Shown in pieces: positions 54,221 through 63,901 of a stretch of 64,000 bases of DNA. Source of the stretch: Arthrobacter pascens (GTDB lineage Bacteria; Actinomycetota; Actinomycetes; Actinomycetales; Micrococcaceae); contig NZ_JAUSXF010000001.1 in NCBI RefSeq assembly GCF_030816475.1, forward strand, positions 1,736,001 to 1,800,000. Reading direction: 5' to 3'. A model generated the notes under the pieces. It made no database searches, had not been told where the DNA came from, and was given only the letters and a program-made list of their open reading frames with translations. The number at the start of each line of letters is the position of its first letter. The first letter of the stretch is position 1. The position numbers and the translations under genes are program-made.

Positions 54221-54400
54221 TACCACGCGAAGAAGCTGCACTTCGGTCACCACATCGACTACGCCTTCCTCCGCGGAGCCTCAGCGGCCCTCGAAATCGG
54301 CCGGCACGAGGAGTGGCTGGAGTTCAGCGACCACATGCCCCTGATACTGGACATGGAACCATCGCAAAGTGCTGCGGTCCTGCCGGCCCCCGAGTCCTAA
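54221..54400 (+). pseudogene. C-terminal fragment of an endonuclease/exonuclease/phosphatase protein
   Basis: About 59 codons with no start. HHIDYAFLRG and later FSDHMPLILDME are the typical final motifs of the endonuclease/exonuclease/phosphatase fold (IDY and the SDH-x-P catalytic His). An in-frame stop lies directly upstream. The rest of the gene is absent from the window, so this is a remnant between the nrdF terminator and the convergent SCO1664-like gene. Confidence 0.6.
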
Positions 54401-54461
54401 GCACTAATTATTCAGGTGGTCCACTAGACGTCGCCGGAGAAGCCACGCAGCCGTAACTCGC

Positions 54462-55229
54462 TCAGAACAGCGGCCAGGGCATCGCCGACATCTCACCGCT
54501 CGGAGCAGGGAACCGACCCTCCAAGCGCAACCGGGCGCAGCGAGCGGCGGCCGACGCAATTTCTTCGGCGCTGATCAGGTCCGCCAGGTTGCGGCCCAGC
54601 TCACCGTCCAGCCCTTCCTTGACACGGTCGATGCCCTCAAGTTCCTCGACGGTCAGAACGTCTCCCAGCCACCCCCACAGCACCGTGCGCAGCTTGTGGT
54701 CACAGTGAAAGGTGAGCCCATGATCCACGCCGTGCCGGTGCCCGTCCGTCATGGCAAGGATGTGAGCGCCTTTGCGGTCGGCGTTGTTCACGACGACGTC
54801 GAACACTGCCATGCGTCTGAGCGCCGGAGAGTCCTCGTGGATGAGGGCGACCATCCGTCCCTCCTCATCCTGACCCTCGAGGACGTGTTTCCAACCGCTT
54901 TCCGCGACGTCGTCCGTTGCGACGAGGTCAACCGCGTTCTGGTTGGGGTCTGTCTCCTGCCAGAGCTGCACCATTCCTGTGCCGAACGGACCATCCCGCA
55001 GCCAGGTGCGTGGCACCACATTCCAGCCAAGGACTTCCGAGACCAGGTAGGCGGCAACCTCACGGTGGGCAAGGAAGCCGTCGGGAAAATCCCACAGCGC
55101 TTTCTCCCCGGCTATCGGCTTGTAGACGACGGCCGTGTCGCCGATGCTGCCCAGGAAGGTGGCGTTCGACGCCGTCGTAATGCGCCCAGTGAGCGTCAGC
55201 TCGGCGGTCAGCAGGTCGGGCGCCGGCAT
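54462..55229 (-). CDS. SCO1664-family protein (PI3/4-kinase-like fold)
   Basis: Protein of 255 residues starting with ATG 55229 (MPAPDLLTAELTLTG). It resembles the actinobacterial SCO1664 family: AVVYKPIAGEKALWDFPDGF (with the phosphate-binding lysine), REVAAYLVSEVLGWNVVP, VVNNADRKGAHIL and DHGLTFH, the catalytic and metal-binding stretches of a HipA/PI-kinase-like fold. The start overlaps the stop of the DUF3090 gene (ATGA). The trio phosphomutase, DUF3090, SCO1664 is a conserved actinobacterial operon; its role is not established. Confidence 0.85.
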   Translation of the reverse strand: MPAPDLLTAELTLTGRITTASNATFLGSIGDTAVVYKPIAGEKALWDFPDGFLAHREVAAYLVSEVLGWNVVPRTWLRDGPFGTGMVQLWQETDPNQNAVDLVATDDVAESGWKHVLEGQDEEGRMVALIHEDSPALRRMAVFDVVVNNADRKGAHILAMTDGHRHGVDHGLTFHCDHKLRTVLWGWLGDVLTVEELEGIDRVKEGLDGELGRNLADLISAEEIASAAARCARLRLEGRFPAPSGEMSAMPWPLF

Positions 55230-55780
55230 CAGACCTCGGGAAGGGTGCAGACGTGTCCGTCTGGGTCCAACGGGTAACCGCAAAGCGGGCAAGCGGGACG
55301 CCCGGCGCCGACAACCTCACGGGTGCGCTTGGCGAAGGCACGGGCGGTACCAACCGGCATCCGCACCAGCAGCATTTCGGGCAATTCAGCGCCGTCCTCC
55401 CCAAGTGACCCGTCGTCTTCGGCATCAACATCGGCGATCGGGTAGGCCTCCATGACCACCTGCGCCGTCGTCGGGTCCCAACCTAAACTCATGGCGCCGG
55501 TCCGGAACTGCTCCTGAACTGCCTCGAGCTGGTCATTGTCAACCAATTCAATGGGGGTACTGGTGGGAACACTGTGAGGGTTTCCCTCCACCTTGAGAAG
55601 CTGGTCGAGAATCTCGTCGATTTTATCTGCGAGCAGAGCGGACTGCTGCTTCTCCATGGCGATACTTACGATCTGAGTCCCTGCGCGCACCTGCAGGTAG
55701 AACGTCCGTGCGCCCGGAAGGCCAATGGTGCCGACGACGACCCGATCAGGCCAGGCAAACTCATGAACACGTGTAGGCAT
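55229..55780 (-). CDS. DUF3090-family protein
   Basis: Protein of 183 residues. Typical stretches are HEFAWPDRVVVGTIGLPGAR, FYLQVRAG, SIAMEKQQSALLADKIDEIL and a C-terminal zinc ribbon with CPLCGYPLDPDGHVC. It lies between the phosphomutase-like gene (24 bases upstream) and the SCO1664-like gene (overlapping). The function is unknown, but strict co-occurrence suggests one pathway. Confidence 0.9.
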   Translation of the reverse strand: MPTRVHEFAWPDRVVVGTIGLPGARTFYLQVRAGTQIVSIAMEKQQSALLADKIDEILDQLLKVEGNPHSVPTSTPIELVDNDQLEAVQEQFRTGAMSLGWDPTTAQVVMEAYPIADVDAEDDGSLGEDGAELPEMLLVRMPVGTARAFAKRTREVVGAGRPACPLCGYPLDPDGHVCTLPEV

Positions 55781-55804
55781 AAGAGCATTTTAGGCACAGG
55801 CGCT

Positions 55805-56497
55805 TCACGGAGCCTGTTGCCCTGCACCGCCGCCCACGGGTGCATCTCCGGAGTGGATGCCGTTCGACAGCCAGGAGAGATCCCCGGCATCGGTGTTGGT
55901 CGCGTAGACGCTTGGCCGACTGGCGCTGTAGCGCACGATCGATACGGAGCCAGGGCTCACGTTAATGCGCTGGAACAGGTCTAGGTGCATACCGAGCGCG
56001 TCAGCGAGGATTGATTTGATGATGTCACCGTGACTCACCGCCACCCACACGGCTCCTTGTCCGTACTCGGCTTCGAAGGCTACATCGTGGCGTCGGATTG
56101 CGGCTACCGATCGAGCCTGCATGGCCGCCATGGATTCACCGCCGGGAAAAACGACCGCGGACGGCTGCGACTGCACAGCCGCCCACAGATCCTCTGTTGC
56201 GAGATCACTGAGCGTGCGGCCCTGCCACTGGCCGTAATCGCACTCGGTAAGATCGGGTTCCAATGGCGCGTACGGGGTCCCAGCCTGGCGATCGAGGATG
56301 AGCTGGGCGGTCTGCTGACAACGCTCGAGGGGGCTCGATACCACCCCAGCTAAGGGCACCACCGCGAGTCGGTCTCCGGTCAAAGCTGCCTGCTCGCGCC
56401 CGATTTGGTCCAAGCTGACGCCGGCCGCCCGACCCGCCAGCAGTCCAGCGGCATTGGCTGTGGTGCGGCCGTGCCGCACGAGGATAACTGTCGCCAT
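55805..56497 (-). CDS. Histidine phosphatase family protein (MSMEG_4193 type)
   Basis: Protein of 230 residues of the phosphoglycerate-mutase superfamily: the RHG motif is in VILVRHGRTTANAAG, SSPLERCQQTAQ holds the second phosphate pocket, and VAVSHGDIIKSILADALG carries the second catalytic His. The first gene of a three-gene operon with DUF3090 and SCO1664-like genes. The substrate is unknown. Confidence 0.9.
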   Translation of the reverse strand: MATVILVRHGRTTANAAGLLAGRAAGVSLDQIGREQAALTGDRLAVVPLAGVVSSPLERCQQTAQLILDRQAGTPYAPLEPDLTECDYGQWQGRTLSDLATEDLWAAVQSQPSAVVFPGGESMAAMQARSVAAIRRHDVAFEAEYGQGAVWVAVSHGDIIKSILADALGMHLDLFQRINVSPGSVSIVRYSASRPSVYATNTDAGDLSWLSNGIHSGDAPVGGGAGQQAP

Positions 56498-56755
56498 CCA
56501 TCCAGCCTAACCACCCGCTTGACGGCAGTGTTTACCCACACCTTTGGAAATTTGCCGGCCACGTCACCACTCTCGGTGTATCAAGGGCATCGGGTGATAC
56601 ACAACCAAGAAGACCAAGAAGGTATTACGGGCAAAGCATGGCCCGGGCACGTCAAAGGCGTCGAAGAGACATAGGGGTTCAGCCGGCCAACCTGGAGGGG
56701 GCTATCGACCTATTGGCGACCACCACGTTACCAATACTGAGGTTTGGCCGGCAGC

Positions 56756-58297
56756 TCATCTTGCACCGAGATACGCGTGCAGGCCGTCTTCTCCGGCTGC
56801 AGGCGGCATCTGAAGATAGTCCACAGTCCCGCGCAGGGCGCTCGGCACGGGTGGATGGGGCTCCTGGCCGTGCCGTTCTCCGGCTTGCGGCGTCCGTGAA
56901 AGCGGCCAGTGGGGCGGTTCCCAGTCCTGGTGCTCGCTTTTGTACTTCCGCCCACTCGGTGAGATCCAGCCGGGCGGCTCATTCTTTGTTGCCGGCGTCG
57001 GTCTCCAGCCGCTGGTGTGTTTGAGTCTGTGGTGCCGGGGACACGGTTGTCCCAGATTGCTGATCCCAGTGGTTCCGCCATGATGCCAGGCCAAGAGGTG
57101 GTCTGCTTCGTTATCCAGGGAGTGATTGCTGCATCCGGGGAACGGGCATTTGCCGTCGCGCATCCGTAGCCAGTTGCGCATGGCCTTTGTGATCCGGTAA
57201 CTGGCGCGGCCGATTTCCAAGGGCGCCCCGTCCCGTGGATCCACGAGCACCCGGCGGAACGAGTCCGCCCCATTGGACACCAGATCCCGTGCCATGGAGG
57301 CAGGAATGGGTCCGTACCCGTCCAGCATTGCCGGTTCCTCGGTCACCCCAAGCAGGGAGAAGACAGGAACGGTGACCAGAATCGCGGCCCGAGGCGTGGG
57401 GACATCGGCAAGACCCGGCACCCCAGCCCCCGCCCCGCCCCTGCCGACGCCGATGCCTGTGGCATTACCGCAGCGCGTACAGCCGGCTTCGCTTCGAAGG
57501 GCAGTCGTGGCGAACAGGTCTGCCCGTAGCTGCGTGAGCGTCCTGTCCTCATGGGGTCCTTACAGTCCCCGGGCGATGGCGGTGATGCGGTTCCAGATGG
57601 CAGCCGCCTGGTCTGCGGGCAAGTAGGCGGACACCCGCGCCATGCCGTCCTGCTCCGGGGCATATTCCAGGCACCGGTCCTCGGCGCTCTTAGCGTGGCG
57701 TTTTTCGATGCTTTCCGGGTGGTGGCGTTCCCGCCAGGTCCGGGCTTTCCGCCGGAACCTATAGGCCGGCATCTCGCCGGCCGGGCAACCGCGGGCGGGA
57801 TTGGGTGCGTCAGCATCGAGGAAGTGGGCTTCCAGCGCCGCCGCTGCGTCGCAGTCAAGGGTGGCGGTCTCGTCCACCATCACCTTGGCGTGCTGCCACG
57901 AAACCTTCCCCGCCTGCAGGGCTGCCAGGGTACGTGGCAGGGACGTTGCCAAGGCATAGGAGTGCGCCAGCAGTGCGCCTGCGGCCCGGTCGCCGATTGC
58001 CAGTACGCAACCCACCTCTGCAGCTATGGACATTTCCTGAGCTTGGACCGGCATGTCCAGAGGAGCGGCGGACCGTGCGGAGTCCGCGTAGTTAGCGGCC
58101 GCCTCCGCCTTCAACGCCGCCAGCCGAGCCTCCACCCTTGCAACCCCGGCAAGGATATCCAAGCAATCATCAGCGACGGAGGCCAGAGGATCCGTATCTG
58201 AGGGCACCCGGCAACCGGACGCTGCCACCTCCACGTTAAGCATGGCAATCGCGGCGCCCATCGCCTCAAAAGCCTTTGCCACCGCTTCGCTTGACAT
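56756..58297 (-). pseudogene. DUF222/HNH endonuclease gene with an internal stop codon
   Basis: The frame starts at ATG 58297 (MSSEAVAKAFEAMG), runs through the helical DUF222 domain and meets TAA at 57560-57562, then continues in the same frame to 56756 without other stops. The second part holds the HNH region CPFPGCSNHSLDNEADHLLA, then WHHGG and LCxxHH-like PCPRHHRLKH. Without the stop the protein would have about 513 residues. The position reads GL-stop-GPHEDRTLTQLRADL, where a Gln codon (CAA) would fit. Many actinobacteria carry several decaying copies of this mobile-like family. Confidence 0.8.
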
Positions 58298-58865
58298 GTA
58301 CTCATTTTGGAAGGGGGGTCTGACATTTTATGAGGGCATGCCGGGGGCCGTTTCGCTGATCGGCAAGGAACTCCGTCCCCGAGCCACGCCGTGAGCCTGC
58401 CAGCTCGACCTTCCCATGTCCAACCGGACGGCAGATCCGGCAAGTCCACTGTTTCCCCATGCAAAGTGCGTACATTCGCCCTCCATTTGGGCAGAACCTT
58501 ACGAAAATCGCCCAATCACCGAGGCGCCGTTATTGAACGCCACGGCGTGACTGTCTGCGTGGACCGCCAGCCAAAGCTGTGCTGCTGGGCCGTGCCAGCA
58601 ATCGTCGGTGGCAGAGAATTCATTGTTTCCGGATCCGGCCACGGCCAGCCGACCAACCCGTCCAACAGGGATCTGGCCGCCCAGATCACCCAGGCAGTCG
58701 GCCGCATTGCCCTCAGTATTTCCCAGTTACGTGTGCGCCGTTAGCGTAGGCCTGGACGTATATACGCCACCGAGGCAGGTATTGCTTCCCGTCTGCAGGG
58801 AATTGGGCACGCCCTTCATCCGTCGCCGAATCCCGGGGTCAGAGAAGTTAGCGCTGCATCCGCGG
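58298..58865. other. Region without a secure gene
   Basis: About 570 bases. One plus-strand frame at 58391-58744 (117 codons, ending VGRIALSISQLRVRR) has a moderately protein-like second half (VTVCVDRQPKLCCWAVPAIV, then GGREFIVSG), but no good start site or recognised family. Nothing else can be supported. Confidence 0.3.
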
Positions 58866-59245
58866 TTACCGATGTAAGTGCCCTCGCCAGTCTGCCGGTA
58901 CCTTGTCTGCCGGTGCGGGTGCCGGCTGTTCCAGTGGCCTGGATTGAGGACCCGGAAGCCGCGGGCCGCGGAAGAACTTCTTCGTGGTGTGCTCGTAGAA
59001 CCAATCCTCCCCAGGTTCAAAGGACCTCATAACGGGGGACCGACGGTGCGTGCATGGGCACTGGCATGCTGTGAGGGTGATGTATCGCAGCATCCGATGT
59101 GGCCGCACTGGGCGCAGCGGCGAAGATGTAGCCACCATCCTGGGCCATCACCGCTGAGGCATTCCAGACACCCTGTTCCACTGGGTGTGGCGGCCAGGCT
59201 GATTCCCCGAATAGGGCGATCATCCAAGAGGTCCTCCATTTCCAT
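58866..59245 (-). pseudogene. UBP-type zinc-finger protein gene with a frameshift
   Basis: Start at ATG 59245 (MEMEDLLDDRPIRGIS). The zinc-finger part reads CLECLSGDGPGWWLHLRRC, then CGHIGCCDTSPSQHASAHA, and leaves the frame at a run of five C near 59033. The next frame continues with SPVMRSFEPGEDWFYEHTTK and ends at 58866 (DWRGHLHR). The expected joining residues (GHPVMRSF) need one extra base, so one base has been lost. These small ubiquitin-hydrolase-type zinc fingers commonly stand next to thioredoxin-reductase-like genes in actinobacteria, as here. Confidence 0.75.
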
Positions 59246-59465
59246 TATTCTCAGGTCATCCCGCTTGGCCACCGTCGGGGAGCCATTCTGGCAGAATCTC
59301 CGCGCCTTTGGAATGACGGAATCGCGGCGCCGACCGGGGCCCGACGCAACTCCGACACCGTTGGCGCAGGACCTTTCCAGAGGCAACAAGCACCCCTTGT
59401 CCCCAATGTCCCGGCGCGAGTATCGTGAGCGTCACCGATCCCTTGATCCGGAAAAGACGGCGGCC

Positions 59466-61207
59466 ATGGATGACTCGGTTCCGGTCATGCTTATTGCGAC
59501 CACAGATCCGGCCTCTCGGCGCGTTCTGGAAGATGAGTTACGTCGACGGTACGGTGCCGACTACGAGGTGCTGGCCTGCGCCGGCCACGCCCACGGGCGG
59601 GCGGTGCTTGAGGGGCTCCGGCGCTGGAATCGCCAGGTCGCCCTCATACTCGGATGCTACGGTCCGGCTGACCGCGACGGACTCGATTTCCTGCGGCGTG
59701 CCTATGGCTTCCACCCGGCCGCAAAGCGTGCTGTCGTGGTGACGTGGGGTGACTTCGCCAGCGCCCCCACTGTATTCCGGGCGATCGCGCAGGGCTATGC
59801 CGAATTGGTGATCATACGTCCCGAACGATCGCGCGACGAAGAATTCCATGGGGCGATTACCGACGCCCTCGACGACTGGCAGCTGGCCCAAGGGGTCGGG
59901 TTCGAGGCGGTCCGGCTGATCGGGGAGGTAGGCGACGAAAGGACTCATATGTTGCGCGACTCCTTGAGTCGTAACCACATCCCGGTGGGCTTCCACCCTG
60001 CGGGGTCCGAAACCGCGCAACGGACGTTGGAGAGCCTGAACCTGCGCGACCCAGTGCTGCCGGTCATGGTGCTGGAGTTCACCGCACCACCAATTGTCCT
60101 CGAAAACCCCAGTGACCTGGAGATCGCCGAAGCGATGGGGGTGACCCGACCGCCTCCCGTGGACAAGATCTTCGATGTCGTGGTTGTAGGAGCCGGTCCA
60201 TCCGGTCTCGCGACCGCCGTATATGCCTCCTCCGAGGGCCTCTCCACCATGGTGGTGGAGGGCGAGGCTGTGGGAGGCCAGGCCGGCACCAGCTCGTTGA
60301 TCCGCAACTACCCTGGCTTCTCCCGCGGTGTAAGCGGCGCCCACCTTGCCTACCGCTCATTTCACCAGGCCTGGACTTTGGGCACGGACTTTCTGTTCCT
60401 GCGGAAGGTGGAGGGAGTCCGCGTGGACGGAGCCTGTTATGCGGTGTCGATTTCCGATGGAAGTGTCGTGCGGTGCCGCACAGTCGTGGTGGCGACCGGC
60501 GTGGACTATCGTCGCCTCGGCATACCTCAGCTGGAGGATCTGGTCGGCAGAGGCGTCTTCTACGGGGCCACAGTCTCCGAGGCGCCGTCGATGGCGGGAA
60601 AGCACGTCTGTGTCGTGGGTGGCGGCAACTCGGCCGGACAGGCGGTGCTGCACCTTGCCAAGTACGCGAAGAAGGTGACGCTGCTGGTGCGCGGGCCCAC
60701 GCTGTCGGTCAGTATGTCGGAATACCTCATCTCCCAACTTGAGGCCACCCGGAACGTTGCGATCCGCTTCAGGAGTGTGATTGTGGGGGCCCGCGATCAG
60801 GACGGATTCCTTGCCGCCGTCAAGGTCGCGTCCGGATCCGACGCAACCCCGGGCGAGGAGATCGAAGCGGGCGGCTTGTTCGTGCTGATCGGTTCGGTGC
60901 CGCGGACCTCCTGGCTGCCCGACACCGTAGAGCGTGACCCAGCCGGTTTTCTGCGCACGGGCGCCAGCCGGGATGTCAGTGACGCCGGGTCCATCAGGTC
61001 GGACAGGTCGCCATTAGGGCTGGAACCAGCATGCCCGGCATTTTCGCGATCGGCGACGTGCGGGCCGGTTCGATCAAAAGAGTGGCTACCGCAGTCGGCG
61101 ACGGCGCCACAGTTGTCTCGATGCTTCATAGCTACCTGGCCGAGAACCCTGCCCCTGGTGAGGCAGCCGCACCCGAGGACCTGCCCGGTGATGGCCGCTC
61201 CAACTGA
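59466..61207 (+). pseudogene. Thioredoxin-reductase-like flavoprotein with N-terminal regulatory domains, frameshifted
   Basis: From ATG 59466 (MDDSVPVMLIATTDPASRR; ATG 59406 is an alternative) the order is: a response-regulator-like domain (to about 140), a thioredoxin/glutaredoxin-like segment (VRLIGEVGDERTHMLRDSLS), then the FAD domain VVVVGAGPSGLATA and the NADPH domain VCVVGGGNSAGQAVL. The CxxC redox pair of true thioredoxin reductases is missing (FYGATVSEA at that place). Near 61026 one A seems lost (GAACCAGC for GAAACCAGC), after which the correct ending SMPGIFAIGDVRAGSIKRVA lies in the next frame to 61207. The intact protein would have about 580 residues. Confidence 0.8.
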
Positions 61208-62036
61208 AGTGACAACGTTGATTCCGCCAATGCGGCGGCTGCTCTACGTCGCAGCATTCCTCGTGTTTCTTGCAGGGCTCGTGCTGTTCGTGTTTCCGCT
61301 CCGGACTGCGGAATGGTTCGCGTGGACAGTCAATCCCCCCATGACCGCCGTCTTTCTCGGGGCGGCCTACTGGTCGGCCGCCGGGCTGGAGGTGACGGGC
61401 GCCCGCTCATCGAGTTGGAATTCAGCGAGGCTGGCTGTCTGGCCCGTGTTCGTCTTCACGACATTGACCTTCGGAGTCACCCTGTTTCATCTCGATCGTT
61501 TCCACCTGTCGCCAGACGCTGCCACCCTTGCCCAAGTAGCCACGTGGGCGTGGCTGGCAATCTACGCCATTGTGCCGGTGGCGATGCTCATCATAAGCCG
61601 GATTCAGATCCGGTCCCTGCGTCCTGCCCCAAAGTCCGTAACGGCGGGACGGCCAGTGCTGCCTGTTGCGCTCCGGCTGCTCCTGATCGGAATCGCCGCG
61701 GTACTGCTGTTATATGGCGTAGCGCTCCTGGCAGTGCCCGTTCCTGCCGCGACGTGGTGGCCGTGGCAACTGTCCGAGCTCACCGCGAGGGCGATCGGAG
61801 CGTGGCTGGTCGGTCTTGGGTTGGCGGCCGCGCAGGGCCAGTTGAGCCGCGACCTTCGCACCGTCCGCCCCGTGGCCCTAACCTCCGTTGCCTTCGTTAT
61901 TCTGCAGGCGCTTGCCCTGCTCCGGTATGGCAACGCCCTGACATGGCCGAGCGCACCGGCGATCGGCTTCGTAACCGTACTACTTGCCATTGGAGTGGCA
62001 GGCGGATGGGCACTCGTACTTTCCCAACGCCGGTAG
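61191..62036 (+). CDS. Integral membrane protein, about 8 helices
   Basis: Product of 281 residues from ATG 61191, overlapping the end of the flavoprotein gene by 17 bases. About seven or eight hydrophobic segments, the first at 17-38 (LLYVAAFLVFLAGLVLFVFP), and no known enzyme motif. Likely co-transcribed with the flavoprotein gene. The function is unknown. Confidence 0.75.
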   Translation: MAAPTEVTTLIPPMRRLLYVAAFLVFLAGLVLFVFPLRTAEWFAWTVNPPMTAVFLGAAYWSAAGLEVTGARSSSWNSARLAVWPVFVFTTLTFGVTLFHLDRFHLSPDAATLAQVATWAWLAIYAIVPVAMLIISRIQIRSLRPAPKSVTAGRPVLPVALRLLLIGIAAVLLLYGVALLAVPVPAATWWPWQLSELTARAIGAWLVGLGLAAAQGQLSRDLRTVRPVALTSVAFVILQALALLRYGNALTWPSAPAIGFVTVLLAIGVAGGWALVLSQRR

Positions 62037-62181
62037 TCCGGCCTGAATTTCGTGGGCGGCTTCATCACGGTGGGCGCACCTTCCCAACTTGCGATCAACT
62101 CTGGATCACAAGGGGCGCCGGGTCTAAATTGGTTCTTGGCTTATGCAGAGGGCCTACGCAGCGCCGATCCAGGAGGGCACC

Positions 62182-62454
62182 ATGAGCCCCACACCAAAAC
62201 AACCGATAACCGACGACAGCATCCAGGTCCGCCAGGTCAACCACTACCAGTTCAGCTGGGTGGCCGCGCAGGCGGGAAAGCCGGGAACGTGGACCCTTCA
62301 GCTGGTGCTTGACCAGGGGGCGTGGGAGGAGGTCCTTACCCTCGACGCGGAGGACGCAGAAGTTCTCCAAGGCCTTCTGAAACGCTCGGCCACGGTGTTT
62401 TACGACGTCCGGCGGCGGACCCTGATGTTCGGGACGACGGCTGCAGGGCAGTAA
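62182..62454 (+). CDS. Small conserved-looking protein, 90 aa
   Basis: ATG 62182 behind AGGAGGG. The product is soluble, beta-rich in the middle (VNHYQFSWVAAQAG, GTWTLQLVLDQGAWEEVL), followed by a helix and RRTLMFGTTAAG. No family is recognised. Its stop touches the stop of the convergent HNH gene. Confidence 0.7.
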   Translation: MSPTPKQPITDDSIQVRQVNHYQFSWVAAQAGKPGTWTLQLVLDQGAWEEVLTLDAEDAEVLQGLLKRSATVFYDVRRRTLMFGTTAAGQ

Positions 62455-63342
62455 TCAGTCTCTCCGCACGCTCACTCCTGGTGCCTTGAGGATGCGCCGG
62501 GCGTTCTCTTGAGCCTCCAACGCTTGCTCACTGACCATTTCCCCTGGAAGGTGGCCGGCGCCGGAGATGATGTTACGAAGCTCGGTGACAGTCCGTGGTG
62601 AACGTGCGCCCCGGTGCACCATGGCGTGGCAGTTGGCGCACAGCGGTACGAGGTCCGCGACCGGGTCCAGTTGGTACCCGCTCCCAAGGAGTGACGCCGG
62701 CACTGTGTGGTGGACGTGGATGAATCCATCTCCGATTTCGCCATAGGTGGCTTCGAAGGAGAATCCGCAGGCAGCGCAGGCCGTTCCGTGGAACGCCAGG
62801 CACACCTGGCGTGCGTCGGGGTTTCGCTCATAGCGGTTCACCTCGATGCTGCTGACCGCGTCCAGCGGGTAGCTTCCGGGAATCAGTTCGGTGGGATCGA
62901 TGACTGCCGGCCCCAAGTCCCGCCACAACCGGCGAAGGTCCGGCTCCGCTGACCGCGGGACGGACACGACTGAACGGCGGAAGGCGGCGTCCCACCGTAT
63001 ATCGGGGACTGACTCCACCAACGAGCCCGACCGTATCTGTTCCCCAAGGGGCATCAGCGCGTCGAAAGCAATGCCGGCGTAGCGTCCGGTAGCATCCGGA
63101 TCAGTTGTAAGTCCGGACTCGCAGTGTTCGGAGACTACAGCGCCGTGACCGATCAGGCCGCTGCCGGCGTCACTGCTGCCCTGCAGCAGGAGCCACACCT
63201 CTGTTCCCGGCTTGATGTTCCGGCTCCGGCCAACATCCCACCGGTCCAGGAACCGGCCGGATTCAAGAACCTGCTCGACGACGGAACGATAGTTCCAGCG
63301 GTTCCACCGGTCCGCGTTCCATCCCAGAATCACTGCTGCCAC
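62455..63342 (-). CDS. HNH endonuclease with an EVE-like N-terminal domain
   Basis: Protein of 295 residues. The N-terminal half looks like a PUA/EVE-type domain (ILGWNADRWNRWNY, VLESGRFLDRWDVGRSRNIK, GLIGHGAVVSE), which in related proteins reads modified bases. The C-terminal half has the HNH nuclease with CAACGFSF, HVHHTVPAS and LCANCHAMVHR. This combination fits modification-dependent restriction enzymes. Start at ATG 63342 behind GGAGGA. Confidence 0.82.
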   Translation of the reverse strand: MAAVILGWNADRWNRWNYRSVVEQVLESGRFLDRWDVGRSRNIKPGTEVWLLLQGSSDAGSGLIGHGAVVSEHCESGLTTDPDATGRYAGIAFDALMPLGEQIRSGSLVESVPDIRWDAAFRRSVVSVPRSAEPDLRRLWRDLGPAVIDPTELIPGSYPLDAVSSIEVNRYERNPDARQVCLAFHGTACAACGFSFEATYGEIGDGFIHVHHTVPASLLGSGYQLDPVADLVPLCANCHAMVHRGARSPRTVTELRNIISGAGHLPGEMVSEQALEAQENARRILKAPGVSVRRD

Positions 63343-63376
63343 TGTGTTCCTCCTGTGCTTCCGGCAGGCATCAAGC

Positions 63377-63901
63377 CTATGTCTCTTCGTGCCGGGAGTA
63401 GGCGGAGCCCGAGGTGGTCCGCTTCAGCAGGCCGAAGTCGACCAGATAGCGGCGCAGCAGCACCACGTCGTCGGTATAGCTCAGAAGCCGTTCATTGACC
63501 TGTCGTTCCGTGAGGATTTCGCCCGGCTCGATGGCCTCGCTGATGATCCAGGCCAGGAGTTCCCGCCGTTCCGCCATGTTTACCGGGTATCTCTCGATCC
63601 TGCCCAGGTGCATGTACCGGGCAGGTCCGGTCTTCGCCTGCCGCCGGGGTTGCTGAGCGAGAAGATCGCGGAAGATCGACTCGGACGCCTCCAGTTCATG
63701 TGCGGCGTTCCGCTCGACCAGGCCAGACTCCAACAGGGCGCCAATGGCCCGGTTTCGCCGTTGGTCATTCAGCTCCGCAAGCACATCGGGGGTAGTGGCA
63801 CCGAGCACTATCTGCGCATAGGCGGTCCGGGCGTCCCTGTTGGCCAGGGCCGCGATGACACGCCGCCAATGCGGTCCGCTAAACCTCATCCCTTCGGTCA
63901 C
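63377..63901 (-). CDS. DUF2087-family protein
   Basis: Protein of 174 residues. The first 75 residues are winged-helix-like (AQIVLGATTPDVLAELNDQR, GALLESGLVERN). The last 80 match DUF2087 (RIERYPVNMAERRELLAWII, ILTERQVNERLLSYTDDVVL, LRRYLVDFGLLKR). It is probably a transcriptional regulator. It starts with GTG 63901 overlapping the stop of the upstream gene. Confidence 0.85.
   Translation of the reverse strand: MTEGMRFSGPHWRRVIAALANRDARTAYAQIVLGATTPDVLAELNDQRRNRAIGALLESGLVERNAAHELEASESIFRDLLAQQPRRQAKTGPARYMHLGRIERYPVNMAERRELLAWIISEAIEPGEILTERQVNERLLSYTDDVVLLRRYLVDFGLLKRTTSGSAYSRHEET

Noticed and set aside
58878..59405. Very long upstream extension of the flavoprotein frame
   Set aside because: It overlaps the UBP zinc-finger gene on the other strand, and conserved flavoprotein sequence begins only around 59466.
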